A DNA stretch of 48,777 bases from Desulforhabdus sp. TSK (GCF_022836495.1 NZ_BQXM01000038.1:1-48777); one strand, 5' to 3'; numbered from the stretch's first letter, positions 35,396 through 44,068 are shown. The notes: a model not told the origin generated them from the sequence alone. Made by a program: numbers and translations.

Positions 35396-36505
35396 ATGGA
35401 ACCAACGCAGGGTAAACGCATCCTTGCAGTGGATGCTTTTCGCGGATTCACAATCGCCGCAATGATATTGGTGGACAGCCCGGGCTCATACCGGGACGTC
35501 TATCCACAGCTCAAACATGCCGCTTGGAACGGCTGGACATTCGCCGATACGATATTTCCCTTCTTTCTGTTCATCATGGGCGTTTCCATGGTCTTTTCCT
35601 TTGCCGGCCGCAAAGAGGCTGCACCCGGCGCAAAGGGACTGGATGTCCAGGTCGTGGACCGGACGGTCGTACTTTTCCTCCTCGGGCTTTTCATGAACGC
35701 CTACCCTCTTTTTCACCTCTCCACGCTCCGCGTCATGGGTATCCTGCAAAGGACAGCCCTGTGCTATTTTTTCGCGGCCCTGATCATGATCCGCAATGGC
35801 CCCAGGGGCCAATGCCTCTGGCTTGCCGGCCTGCTCGCCGCCTATTCGCTCATGATGCGCTTTATCCCGGTGCCCGGTGTCGGGGCATTCGTCCTGGAGC
35901 CCGGCAAAAATTTAGCCGGTTACCTGGACTCAATTCTGCTCCACGGCCATATGTACGGAGCCTGGGAACCGGAGGGTGTGCTCAGCACCCTCCCTGCCAT
36001 CGTGACAACTCTCTTTGGTGCACTTGCCGGTAACTGCCTCCGCCTGCCACTCGCCGGGTCAACCAAGACACTCGCCATGGCGGCCTCGGGCATGGGGCTG
36101 GCCATCCTTGGGGTCATGCTCGATCGCTGGATGCCCATCAATAAAACCATTTGGACCAGTTCCTTCAGCATCCTCATGGCAGGTCTTGCATTCCTGGCTT
36201 TATCCGTGTTTTACTGGCTGACTGAGGTCAGACGATACACGACATGGGCGAAGGTTTTCATGCTTTTCGGGATGAATTCCATTGCCATTTATGTTCTGGC
36301 TCAAATCGTGGATCCCCTGGTGAGGGTGGTCCTGCACCGCACCGGGGAGGTTGCCGTAGCGTGGGGAAGTCGCCTGCCGACGGCATGGACCTCGGGGTTG
36401 GAAAGTCCCCAGAATGAGTCCCTGCTGTTCGGGCTTTCCTATGTCCTTGTCATGTACCTGGTCGCATGGTCGCTGTGGAAGAGAAAAATCTTCATCAAGA
36501 TATGA
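35396..36505 (+). CDS. Heparan-alpha-glucosaminide N-acetyltransferase-like membrane protein (NagX/DUF5009)
   Basis: 369 aa from ATG 35396; the frame extends upstream, but family similarity starts at 'KRILAVDAFRGFTIAAMILV'. The signature continues 'HAAWNGWTFADTIFPFFLFIMGVS' with the conserved His that is transiently acetylated in the human enzyme HGSNAT. About ten membrane helices follow. The family takes acetyl from cytosolic acetyl-CoA and adds it to amino sugars on the far side. It is 65 bp upstream of a secreted PIG-L deacetylase, which suggests paired amino-sugar chemistry. Confidence 0.82.
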   Translation: MEPTQGKRILAVDAFRGFTIAAMILVDSPGSYRDVYPQLKHAAWNGWTFADTIFPFFLFIMGVSMVFSFAGRKEAAPGAKGLDVQVVDRTVVLFLLGLFMNAYPLFHLSTLRVMGILQRTALCYFFAALIMIRNGPRGQCLWLAGLLAAYSLMMRFIPVPGVGAFVLEPGKNLAGYLDSILLHGHMYGAWEPEGVLSTLPAIVTTLFGALAGNCLRLPLAGSTKTLAMAASGMGLAILGVMLDRWMPINKTIWTSSFSILMAGLAFLALSVFYWLTEVRRYTTWAKVFMLFGMNSIAIYVLAQIVDPLVRVVLHRTGEVAVAWGSRLPTAWTSGLESPQNESLLFGLSYVLVMYLVAWSLWKRKIFIKI

Positions 36506-36570
36506 CGGAGAGATAGTCGGGACGTACATCTGTTTCATTCCGGAGTCCATTAAAAGGGAGGTAATTCCGA

Positions 36571-37482
36571 ATGCGGAGAAAAGTGTGGCTCATGTTTGCC
36601 CTTCTCGCCCTATTTGCTTCTCATGCGGCTCGCGCGGCGGAGCTGCGGTCGTTGGAACCGCCCATTTCTCAGCAGACACGCCTCCTGGTTTTTTCGCCCC
36701 ACCCGGACGATGAATGCCTCGGAGCCGGCGGGCTCATCCAACGAGTGCTCAGTGAGGGGGGAAAGGTGAAGGTGGCTTTCATGACCAGTGGGGACGGCTA
36801 TCCCGAAGGGGTGGAAATGGAAGAGCACATTTCCCACCCAAAGTCGGAGGACTACCTCGAATATGGAAAAGAGCGTGAGGAGGAGGCCATCAAGGCACTG
36901 ACTCTCCTCGGCATGCAAAAGCAGGATATCGTTTTCCTGGGATTCCCTGATGGCGGACTCAACTACCTGCTTTGGAAGTACCGCTCCGACCCGCAGGCAT
37001 ATACGTCCCCCTTCACCCTGAAGCGGCAGCCGATGCCGAAAGATATGATTGTGCCGGATACCCAGTACAATGGCCGGGATTTGACGAAAGAAATCGAACA
37101 GCTGCTGCTGGATTTTCGCCCCACCCTGGTGGCTTCGACCTCTTCTGAAGACCTGCATCCCGACCATTCCTCGACCTACTATTTTGTCAACGGGGCATTG
37201 AAGGCCCTGAAAAAGAAAGGTCCTTCCAGTGAACCGAAGATGATCACCTTTTTGATTCACTTCGGCCAATGGCCGGTGGGCCAGGGCTCCGGTACCGGTT
37301 CACGCATGAACCCTCCCGAAGAGTTCACCAATCCCCATGCGCAATGGATATCTTTCAAGCTTCAGCCGGGGGAAACAAGGAAAAAACGGGAGGCCATTCT
37401 CCAGTACCACACGCAAATGCTCGTTTTGGGACGATTTCTCTTGAGCTTTGGACGGAGCAACGAGCTGTTCATCCTGGAATAG
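36571..37482 (+). CDS. Secreted PIG-L/LmbE-type N-deacetylase
   Basis: 303 aa; GGGAGGT lies 8 nt before the ATG. The signal peptide is about 1-22 (cleavage near ARAAE). The zinc motif is HPDDE (44-48) with the partner His in 'LHPDHSS' (His196/His199). Family members remove the acetyl from N-acetylglucosamine in GlcNAc-PI, mycothiol or bacillithiol precursors, or glycans. The signal peptide makes it periplasmic or secreted, unusual for thiol-biosynthesis members. It follows the NagX-like gene, so the pair may act on the same glycan. Confidence 0.88.
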   Translation: MRRKVWLMFALLALFASHAARAAELRSLEPPISQQTRLLVFSPHPDDECLGAGGLIQRVLSEGGKVKVAFMTSGDGYPEGVEMEEHISHPKSEDYLEYGKEREEEAIKALTLLGMQKQDIVFLGFPDGGLNYLLWKYRSDPQAYTSPFTLKRQPMPKDMIVPDTQYNGRDLTKEIEQLLLDFRPTLVASTSSEDLHPDHSSTYYFVNGALKALKKKGPSSEPKMITFLIHFGQWPVGQGSGTGSRMNPPEEFTNPHAQWISFKLQPGETRKKREAILQYHTQMLVLGRFLLSFGRSNELFILE

Positions 37483-37497
37483 CCAGGGAATGCCCCG

Positions 37498-37632
37498 AAT
37501 GGTGTTGATTTAACGCCCGTTCCATTTTCACGGTAATGTCACCCCGGTGAAAACCGGGGTCCAGAAAGTCTTTATTTTCCTGGATTCCGGCTTTCGCCGG
37601 AATGACAAAAGTTGGTTAAGTCAACACCATTG
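37498..37632. mobile_element. R1 MITE-like element, copy F, with internal insertion
   Basis: Ends AATGGTGTTGATTTAACG and GTTAAGTCAACACCATTG; about 20 extra bp (37517-37538) interrupt the left arm. Flanks GGGAATGCCC (37486-37495) and GGGAATGTCG (37633-37642) match at 8 of 10, a decayed target duplication. It lies 15 bp after the PIG-L stop. Confidence 0.75.
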
Positions 37633-37711
37633 GGGAATGTCGCTGCGTTGCCTCTTGCGGAGCTTCTCGATGATGATGTCAACACCCCACGAAGGAAGAC
37701 AGGAGATCTGC

Positions 37712-38089
37712 ATGAAATACGTGATTGGCATGGATGACGGGAGGAATGAACCGATCAAGGACCTCGACAACGCCAGGCGGGTGGTGCTTGTCGACAAGGA
37801 TACGGTGGGTGCGGAAGACATCACCTTCGCGTTTTGCCGGTTCGAGGCCATGACGTCCTCTCACAAGAAGCACGTCCACAAGGATGCGGAGGAGGTCATA
37901 TACATCCTGTCGGGGAGAGGGATCAGCGGCGTGGGCGACACTGAAGTGGAGATGAAGCAGGGAGACACCATGTTTGTGCCGAGGGGAGCCGTCCACTGGT
38001 TCTACAATCCCTTCCCCGAGGCCGTCGAGATGCTCTTCGCTTACACGAGGCCCTCCCTCCAGTCTGCCGGATACCGGATCGTCGAGTGA
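37712..38089 (+). CDS. Cupin-domain protein
   Basis: 125 aa from ATG 37712, with AGGAG about 7 nt upstream. The two cupin motifs are visible: 'HKKHVHKDAEEVIYILSGRG' and 'GDTMFVPRGAVHWFYNP'. It has the His/His/Glu/His metal-site pattern of small cupins. No specific substrate can be assigned. Its last 13 codons and stop region are repeated at 45672-45738, downstream of the ISL3 remnant. Confidence 0.85.
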   Translation: MKYVIGMDDGRNEPIKDLDNARRVVLVDKDTVGAEDITFAFCRFEAMTSSHKKHVHKDAEEVIYILSGRGISGVGDTEVEMKQGDTMFVPRGAVHWFYNPFPEAVEMLFAYTRPSLQSAGYRIVE

Positions 38090-38206
38090 GATCGGTGGAT
38101 CGATCGGCGAAAGGCCGCGCTGGATGGCCAAATGCTGTCGTCCCATGAGGCGAAAGGCAACAAATGGGCAAAATGGATGGTTCGAAACTCGGCGGCCCTG
38201 TGGTAG

Positions 38207-38229
38207 GATGGAATCTTCAAGATTCCATC
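38207..38229. repeat. 23-bp palindrome before the phospholipase-C-like gene
   Basis: GATGGAATCTT (38207-38217) and AAGATTCCATC (38219-38229) are perfect 11-bp inverted arms around one base. It lies 135 bp before the GTG start of the next gene and could be an operator or the loop of an RNA hairpin. Confidence 0.5.
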
Positions 38230-38364
38230 GGCAAGAGAAACGGAGACATCGGAGTGCAGCGGGCGGAATACTCCGGACAGGCTCGTGGCGGCCCGGTGCA
38301 GTCGGAGCTCAAGTCCACTCTCCGAAACGCGTTGGACAAGCTCAATGGGCAGAGGAGATCAGTC

Positions 38365-39330
38365 GTGAAAACTATGGGCCTGATGAGAGCCACCTCCATC
38401 ATTCTAGCGGTTTTTGCAGCGTCGATTTTATCCCCGGGAAAGGCGCAATCGTGGAACCCAGCCACCCACGCCTATATGGAAGAGTCCCTCTGCAGGAAGA
38501 TCCGGCAGTTGGATGACGGCGAACTTCACAACAGGATCTACGGAGCGAATGCTCTGGACCTCTTCAACAATAATTTCACGGCAACCTCCCTCAAATTCGC
38601 CGCATATCTGCATGACCCGACCCAGGACAATTTCCTCAAGGTTTGGAAGGCGGCCGGCAGCAAAGGAGAAAAGGCCTTTGCCCACGGTTTCGTCAGCCAT
38701 AACAACAGCTGGGGAATGGACTCCACAGGGCACCTCTCGGGAATCACACTGGGCCGGGGCGAGGGGTATGTCATCGCAAAAGCGAACGTACTCGCATCCC
38801 TGCTCAAGCCGTTGCTTGAAGAGCAATTGGGTCCTCTGTCCGACGCCGTCGTGCTGGACCTTTGTCATCACTTCATCGAGGTGGGCGTGGACTTTTTGGT
38901 CCGCAGAATGGACCCGTGCATCGGAGAAAAGCTCATGGCGGCTGCCACCTACCGCACGGATGAAGTCCCACAGCTCCTGGCAACGGCTTTTAAGGCCGAT
39001 TTTTCCGCTCTTGCGGGGATCCCCGAGGAAGATGCCGCCCCGCTGATCGTGGATGCCGAAGGCGATTTCCGACCCTCATTGTGGTTATACGGGGCTGCGC
39101 TCGACCTGGATGCGGAAGACGATGCTCTGGACCTGGTTTCCGAGGGAGTGGCCAAGGTGGGCGCGGAATATCTCGGGCTGCCCGAGGGCTGGGATAGAGC
39201 CCTGGCCCCCACCGTCAAGCAGGGGATCCTGGTCGCCATAATGCTCTGCTCGCCCGATATCAAGAAAGAGCTGAGCGCAACTACGGAACGGGTGAACCTC
39301 AACCTGAGCGCTCATGGCATTTTCTGGTGA
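38365..39330 (+). CDS. Secreted zinc-dependent phospholipase-C-like protein
   Basis: 321 aa from GTG 38365, chosen for AGGAG 7 nt upstream. The signal peptide is 'MRATSIILAVFAASIL...GKAQS'. The mature protein starts SWNPATHAYMEESL, like the Trp-x-x-x-Thr-His start of the PF00882 zinc-dependent phospholipase C/S1-P1-type helical fold. Further histidines are 'YLHDPTQDNFLK', 'AHGFVSHNNSWGMDSTGHL' and 'LCHHFIEVGVDFL'. Function as a phospholipase is inferred from the His pattern only. Its last 40 bp are repeated at 45766-45807. Confidence 0.65.
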   Translation: MKTMGLMRATSIILAVFAASILSPGKAQSWNPATHAYMEESLCRKIRQLDDGELHNRIYGANALDLFNNNFTATSLKFAAYLHDPTQDNFLKVWKAAGSKGEKAFAHGFVSHNNSWGMDSTGHLSGITLGRGEGYVIAKANVLASLLKPLLEEQLGPLSDAVVLDLCHHFIEVGVDFLVRRMDPCIGEKLMAAATYRTDEVPQLLATAFKADFSALAGIPEEDAAPLIVDAEGDFRPSLWLYGAALDLDAEDDALDLVSEGVAKVGAEYLGLPEGWDRALAPTVKQGILVAIMLCSPDIKKELSATTERVNLNLSAHGIFW

Positions 39331-39370
39331 TTCCCCCAGGGTATGGTTGATGGGAACAAACCATATATCG

Positions 39371-39483
39371 CAATGGTGTTGACTTAACGTCACCCCGGTG
39401 AAAACCGGTGTCCAGAAAGTCTTTATTTTCCTGGATTCCAGCTTTCGCCGGAATGACGAAAGTTGGTGAAGTCAACAGCATTG
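39371..39483. mobile_element. R1 MITE-like element, copy G, with target duplication
   Basis: Ends CAATGGTGTTGACTTAACG and GTGAAGTCAACAGCATTG. It is flanked by a perfect 10-bp direct repeat, CCATATATCG, at 39361-39370 and 39484-39493. This is the best evidence that R1 moves. Confidence 0.85.
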
Positions 39484-39669
39484 CCATATATCGTGCCCCT
39501 GTGTTTTGGCTATCAAGATGATGTCCTTTTCTTTCATGGTTCCATAAAAGGCAAGAAGATTGACCTGCTGCATACGAATCCAAACGTATGCTTTCGTCAG
39601 AACAGCAATTAGGGGAAGCCGGGAATTGCTGCCGCACCAATCCCTAGTTTCCCATGAGACTATATATTT

Positions 39670-40455
39670 TTAAAAAAGAAAAATATTATCAAAATATATT
39701 TCTCTAAAAGGATAATTGCTGTGACTGCTCATCATGATATATAAATAGAAAGATTGAAAATTAATTTCATTTGAATCAATATCGTAAAGTAATGATCCAT
39801 TTTCCAGTATATTAAACCGTAGTTTCTCAAGAATGAGCTTAATTTCCTGCAATCCTATATGGCGACCAATTCGTTCCTCCGGCCACTTTTCTGTATAGAG
39901 ATACTTAACAGTCCCTCTTTCCTTAATTGAAATCACAGCTCTGGCGTTATATCCTGGTGGAACCCCGATATATTCCAGTTTTAACCAGTCATCTTCCTTT
40001 TCGGGATTAGTGTTTGTAACTGTGGGACAAAGGTAAACGGCAGCTGTCAGATAACATCCATTACTCTGGTTGTTCCAGTCAAGATCCAAGGATATCTCGC
40101 TTAAGGCATGTAAGCTGAATTTCTTAACGCTCCTGACGCCGATATACTTAACTGTATCATCCCGTGTTCCGATTGTGTTCATGCCCAGTCTCAGCCGGCA
40201 CTCATCCGACTTTATGGGATCGACTGCGATCACATCGATGATATTCTGTTGAATGTCTCCTTCCTGGATAATCCTCCACCGTTCAGGGTCCAGGAACCCA
40301 GCGTTAAAATTGTCTTGGAATTCAATCAACTTAGTTGTCGCGGAGACGATTGTTTTACTCGGATGGGGGGGTATATCCCATGTAACAAACCCATCGCATG
40401 TTAAAATCCCACAAAAGAGAGTAGTAAAGATGAACATTCTAATCGGTTTGCCCAT
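39670..40455 (-). CDS. AT-rich secreted hypothetical protein, 261 aa
   Basis: Start at ATG 40455 (MGKPIRMFIFTTLFCGIL), with GGGGGAC upstream; the frame extends 31 codons further without coding character. The signal peptide is about 1-20. The mature part is beta-rich ('VKYIGVRSVKKFSLHALSEI', 'EIYFDNIFLF'), perhaps a concanavalin/LamG-like jelly roll, but no family is certain. Base composition is clearly AT-richer than neighbours, which suggests recent transfer. It follows the peptidase gene on the same strand after 416 bp. Confidence 0.65.
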   Translation of the reverse strand: MGKPIRMFIFTTLFCGILTCDGFVTWDIPPHPSKTIVSATTKLIEFQDNFNAGFLDPERWRIIQEGDIQQNIIDVIAVDPIKSDECRLRLGMNTIGTRDDTVKYIGVRSVKKFSLHALSEISLDLDWNNQSNGCYLTAAVYLCPTVTNTNPEKEDDWLKLEYIGVPPGYNARAVISIKERGTVKYLYTEKWPEERIGRHIGLQEIKLILEKLRFNILENGSLLYDIDSNEINFQSFYLYIMMSSHSNYPFREIYFDNIFLF

Positions 40456-40871
40456 ACGGTGTCCCCCTATAAAGCGACACAAGAATTGACCGCTGGCGCT
40501 AAAGAATCCTCCGATCAGCACTAAAATTCTGTTCCGGGAGACCGGCACCCGCGTGCTAAAACCTGCCGAGGCTCACAAAATGGAATATCCTTTGTCGCGG
40601 CAATAAGAACCGGTGTGCAAAAATGTCCACTACGCACTGCCGTTGCCCTGGCGATAGTCTCCCGCGGGGAGCTCATAGCCATGCGGGCAGTAGTCGTTCG
40701 AGTAAATTCTCGTCTTGACCTTTACGCTATGCTTCAGCATTTGCTCCACGCCGCCTCCAGTATCGGTAGCCGGTTTGCGACGTGCCTGCGACCTGCCGAA
40801 GCATAGCTTTAGCCAGTCTGAAAATTTTTCAGGTATTTCTCTCGCTTTGAATATCCCCCATTGCTGTCGTC
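40456..40871. other. Gap between the peptidase and the AT-rich protein gene, with a stem
   Basis: No gene supported. GCTATGCTTC (40726-40735) and GAAGCATAGC (40798-40807) pair perfectly around a 62-nt GC-rich loop; the sequence next to the stem (GGTAGCCGG, CCGAAG) faintly recalls a c-di-GMP-I riboswitch but the GCAAA core is missing. Possibly a structured RNA or an old insertion end. Confidence 0.35.
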
Positions 40872-43193
40872 TTACCTGTTCTGTGGTACGAGAACAGCTG
40901 CACTGCCATTCGCGCTATTGCCGGACGCATCCGTCGCACTGTAGGTGATCATGTAGACCCGACCATCACCGTTTCCATCTCGTTCCGCTCTCAGTTGGAA
41001 CCGATAATCCTCCGAGTTGAAAATTGCGCCCTGAATATCGTTTTTGGTCTCTCCGTCCCCGACACCATTTGCATCATCGGGTTCATTACTGGTGATACTC
41101 ACAAGGCGAACCGTTGGATGAGCATCACAGATATCACTCACCGTGACCATCGCGGTGATATCCGCCATCTTGTGGTTCGGGGGCCACAGGGTATCGGGAG
41201 TAACCCTGACGCTGATCGTGGGCGGAGTGGTATCAACAACCGTCACCGTTGTCGAACCGCTGGCGCTGTTCCCGGAAGCATCCGTGGCGGTGAACGTGAC
41301 GGTGGTGGTGCCCAGGGGGAAGACCGCCGGCGCATTATTGGTGATGACCGGATGAGCGTCGCAGATGTCCGTTGCCGTCGCCGGGGGCAGCGTGACGGGA
41401 GTGCCGGCAGCACTCGTCTGCTCCACCGTTACCGCGGCAGGAACGGTAAGGACCGGCGGGGTGGTATCAACAACCGTCACCGTTGTCGAACCGCTGGCGC
41501 TGTTCCCGGAAGCATCCGTGGCGGAGAATGTGACGGTGGTGTTGCCCAGGGGAAAGACCGCCGGCGCATTATTGGTGATGACCGGATGAGCGTCGCAGAT
41601 GTCCGTTGCCGTCGCCGGGGGCAGCGTGACGGGAGTGCCGGCAGCGCTCGTCTGCTCCACTGTTACCGCGGCAGGAACGGCAAGGACCGGCGGGGTGGTA
41701 TCCCGAACGGTGATGGAAACCGTGTCTGACCTCTCGTCGATATCAAGGGGGGAACCGTATCCATCGTCCACAGTCAATGTAGCGATAGTTGTGCCCAGGG
41801 GGAATGACGCAGTTGGGTTCACCCCAGTCGCCGCCCCACCAGTCCAGCTCCAGGTATAGGTCAGGGGCGCGCCGTTCGGTCCGACCGATCCGGATCCATC
41901 GAGGGTGACCGAGGTTCCTGCCAGGTTGGTCTGCTCTACATTCTGATCCAAGCCTGCGTTCGCGGTTGGCAAGCTCCCTCTGATCAAAGTCGCACCTGCT
42001 GTTGGTACGAGTTTGAGGTTATTGTCTCCGTCCAGCCGCATGCATTGCGACCCGTCGCCGCACATGGGGTAGTCAGCCAGAGCATGGTCGAAGGCATCTT
42101 TGACGGTTTCCCCATTCTTCAGGCGGTTGAAGAGGTTGTCTTGCCAGGCGACGGAGTTTGACCAGCAATCAGTGCAGCTATAGCTCTCACCTATTGCCCC
42201 CGTCCAGTCCATGTGACAGTATCCAACTGCCGCGGTATTACTTGAGGATCCCTTCCTGAATTCATAGGAGAATGTTCCCGGGCCATTGTCGCACAGGCCT
42301 CCGCAGCTCCCGATGAAGGCGAAGGGCATCTTCGTGTAACCGCTGATCCAGGTTCCCACCTGCGTCCCAGTGATATTTTCGGAATCAGGGCAGATGTTGT
42401 GGAAACTCGTGGATCCACCATGGTCCAGTTCGTAGAAAAGGGCAGTACTGCTGCTCTGGACATGGCCCCGTATCTGTGCCTCAGTAGCCACGTCGATGCC
42501 CTCTGTGTCGTATCCCATGGCATTGAACCCATTTTTTGCACTCGTCATCCACTCGTGCCAGATAGGATCGCATGAAGGGAAAGTGGCCCCCCAGTCGGGC
42601 CCATTGATGGAGAGCGCAGTGAAAGGTGGAGGAGTACCGTATCCCAGGAACCCTCCTGTGACCGCATCGAAGATGCTGATCACCAATTTATTGCTCCCAT
42701 CGGGATAGAGACCATCAGAACTGTAGACCACCCAACTCGGGTGAGTCGGGTCACTCTTGACAGGGAAGACGGGGGAGTCCTGCTTCAGGATATAAAGCTG
42801 CGCACCCAGAAAACTCCCAATGACTTGGGGCATGGAGGTGATTTGCTCCCTGGTGAACATTGGAGAAACGATCGCGTCGTCCACTACCTCCAGGCGCGAG
42901 GACTGCACTTCAACATACTCCTTGGTAAGTGGATTGAACTGGACAACAGTCGTAGCACCTTCAACGATGGCCTCACCCACCATACGCTGATTCCAGTAGA
43001 TTTCCTTGTCCCCGATAGTGATATGTTGGTTGAGATTAATCCGTCTCTCACTCAGATAATTATTGAGGACATCGCCTATTTTCTCATACTGTATGGCAGC
43101 CGTTCTTATGATAGCTGCCTCCGCACCCCATGCAGAAAATACTAAGAGGAGCAGCACCATACCGATCTTCGCAAATCTCATTCCACGTTTCAT
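40872..43193 (-). CDS. Secreted clan-CD-like cysteine peptidase with HYR repeats
   Basis: 773 aa; GGGAGGT lies 4 nt before the ATG. Signal peptide about 1-26. The N-terminal domain (30-190) is shared with the broken gene upstream. Residues 200-400 carry 'ALFYELDHGG' (His258) and 'AFIGSCGG' (Cys297), the His...Cys dyad of gingipain (C25)/caspase-like peptidases, plus many Cys. A PKD-like domain (404-496) is followed by two HYR domains of 78 residues (500-577, 578-655), near-identical also in DNA (234-bp repeats), and a third diverged copy. It is probably secreted and processed. The peptidase call rests on the dyad. Confidence 0.78.
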   Translation of the reverse strand: MKRGMRFAKIGMVLLLLVFSAWGAEAAIIRTAAIQYEKIGDVLNNYLSERRINLNQHITIGDKEIYWNQRMVGEAIVEGATTVVQFNPLTKEYVEVQSSRLEVVDDAIVSPMFTREQITSMPQVIGSFLGAQLYILKQDSPVFPVKSDPTHPSWVVYSSDGLYPDGSNKLVISIFDAVTGGFLGYGTPPPFTALSINGPDWGATFPSCDPIWHEWMTSAKNGFNAMGYDTEGIDVATEAQIRGHVQSSSTALFYELDHGGSTSFHNICPDSENITGTQVGTWISGYTKMPFAFIGSCGGLCDNGPGTFSYEFRKGSSSNTAAVGYCHMDWTGAIGESYSCTDCWSNSVAWQDNLFNRLKNGETVKDAFDHALADYPMCGDGSQCMRLDGDNNLKLVPTAGATLIRGSLPTANAGLDQNVEQTNLAGTSVTLDGSGSVGPNGAPLTYTWSWTGGAATGVNPTASFPLGTTIATLTVDDGYGSPLDIDERSDTVSITVRDTTPPVLAVPAAVTVEQTSAAGTPVTLPPATATDICDAHPVITNNAPAVFPLGNTTVTFSATDASGNSASGSTTVTVVDTTPPVLTVPAAVTVEQTSAAGTPVTLPPATATDICDAHPVITNNAPAVFPLGTTTVTFTATDASGNSASGSTTVTVVDTTPPTISVRVTPDTLWPPNHKMADITAMVTVSDICDAHPTVRLVSITSNEPDDANGVGDGETKNDIQGAIFNSEDYRFQLRAERDGNGDGRVYMITYSATDASGNSANGSAAVLVPQNR
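41227..41694 (-). repeat. Two 234-bp direct repeats inside the HYR region
   Basis: GTGGTATCAACAACCGTCAC starts at 41227 and at 41461, and the shared GTGGTATC block recurs at 41695, giving a period of 234 bp (78 codons) with very few differences. Likely a recent duplication and a site of copy-number change. Confidence 0.9.
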
Positions 43194-43335
43194 AATTACC
43201 TCCCATACGTTGTGTGGAGTAGAATCATTTTGGAATGGGCAAAAATCAAAGCCATCTCTTCACAGTAGATGCCGTGGCCACAAAATCATACTACGTTCAG
43301 TTGCACCCCCTGTTGACTCAACACGGGGGATTTTC

Positions 43336-44068
43336 TTATGTTCCAGGTGGTGTGGTTCGAATGGATGGTTGAGACGGTTTGCTGCCAGGCGAAAGGCCGG
43401 CCGGTGGCGGGGGAAGGCCATATCCGAGGACTGCTCCCGTCACCGCATCGACAATTGTTACAGTAATCTTTCGGTCTTTGCTGCTTCTCACTACCCAGCA
43501 CGGATGCTTCGGGGGGGGATTTATTGGGAATACTTTCGATTCTGGCGAGATGATGTATAACGTGGCCGACGCATTCTGACCATCTACTATAGATTCAGCT
43601 TGCTCTTTTGAAATAGCGACAGTTATCTGCTCCGGTAAATCATCTCTCCAATGGACTTCCCTTTTAAGAAATCCTTTCGTGCTCTTATCAAACTGTAACA
43701 AAATAAAATCGCCTTCGACCAAAGCATCACCTATAGTCCTCTGATGCCAATAGACAATCCTGTCTCCAATCTCAAGTTTTTCGAACTCCATATTGCCTGT
43801 CTCATACCGGCCGAGCAGTACATCGTCTCTTGGAGTTACGAGGGTACCCATGGATTAGGGCGTCCAAAAAAGATCTGAATCGCCCAGATTCTTTACCCGG
43901 TTTTTGGTCTCCCGGATTTTCCGGGAAAATGGCCGCCAGAGCTTGACTTGGGAGGCTTTCGCCGGGTCCAAAAACCGGGCAACGGCCGAAAGCCGATTTG
44001 GACGCCCTACCCATGGATAGGAAGCCCGCAATAACAATCAATTCAGGGAGGATCGAGATGCTTTTCAT
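43336..44068 (-). pseudogene. Broken paralogue of the peptidase N-terminal domain, split by a small insertion element
   Basis: The ATG at 44068 starts a signal peptide (MKSISILPELIVIAGFLSMG). A 154-bp element then interrupts the frame. After it the body continues in a frame (from 43851, GTLVTPRDDVLLGRYETGNM) matching residues about 38-190 of the 773-aa peptidase: 'IGDRIVYWHQRTIGDALVEG' versus IGDKEIYWNQRMVGEAIVEG, then 'IVDAVTGAVLGYGLPPPP'. Removing the element and one 9-bp repeat joins the two frames exactly. The catalytic domain is also absent: the frame stops at 43336 right after the shared region. No product is expected. Confidence 0.85.
43856..44009. mobile_element. 154-bp MITE with 13-bp terminal inverted repeats
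   Basis: Ends TAGGGCGTCCAAA (43856-43868) and TTTGGACGCCCTA (43997-44009), perfectly inverted. It is flanked by the 9-bp direct repeat CCCATGGAT (43847-43855 and 44010-44018). It has an internal inverted repeat CCCGGTTTTTGG/CCAAAAACCGGG and no coding capacity. It differs in sequence and length from R1. Confidence 0.9.

Noticed and set aside
37547-37711. N-terminal extension of the cupin into the R1 repeat
   Set aside because: The extra codons translate the R1 element (FLDSGFRRND type); a strong AGGAG site supports the later ATG at 37712.
40726-40807. c-di-GMP-I riboswitch
   Set aside because: Part of the 3' consensus is faintly similar, but the essential GCAAA-type core segments are missing or in the wrong order.
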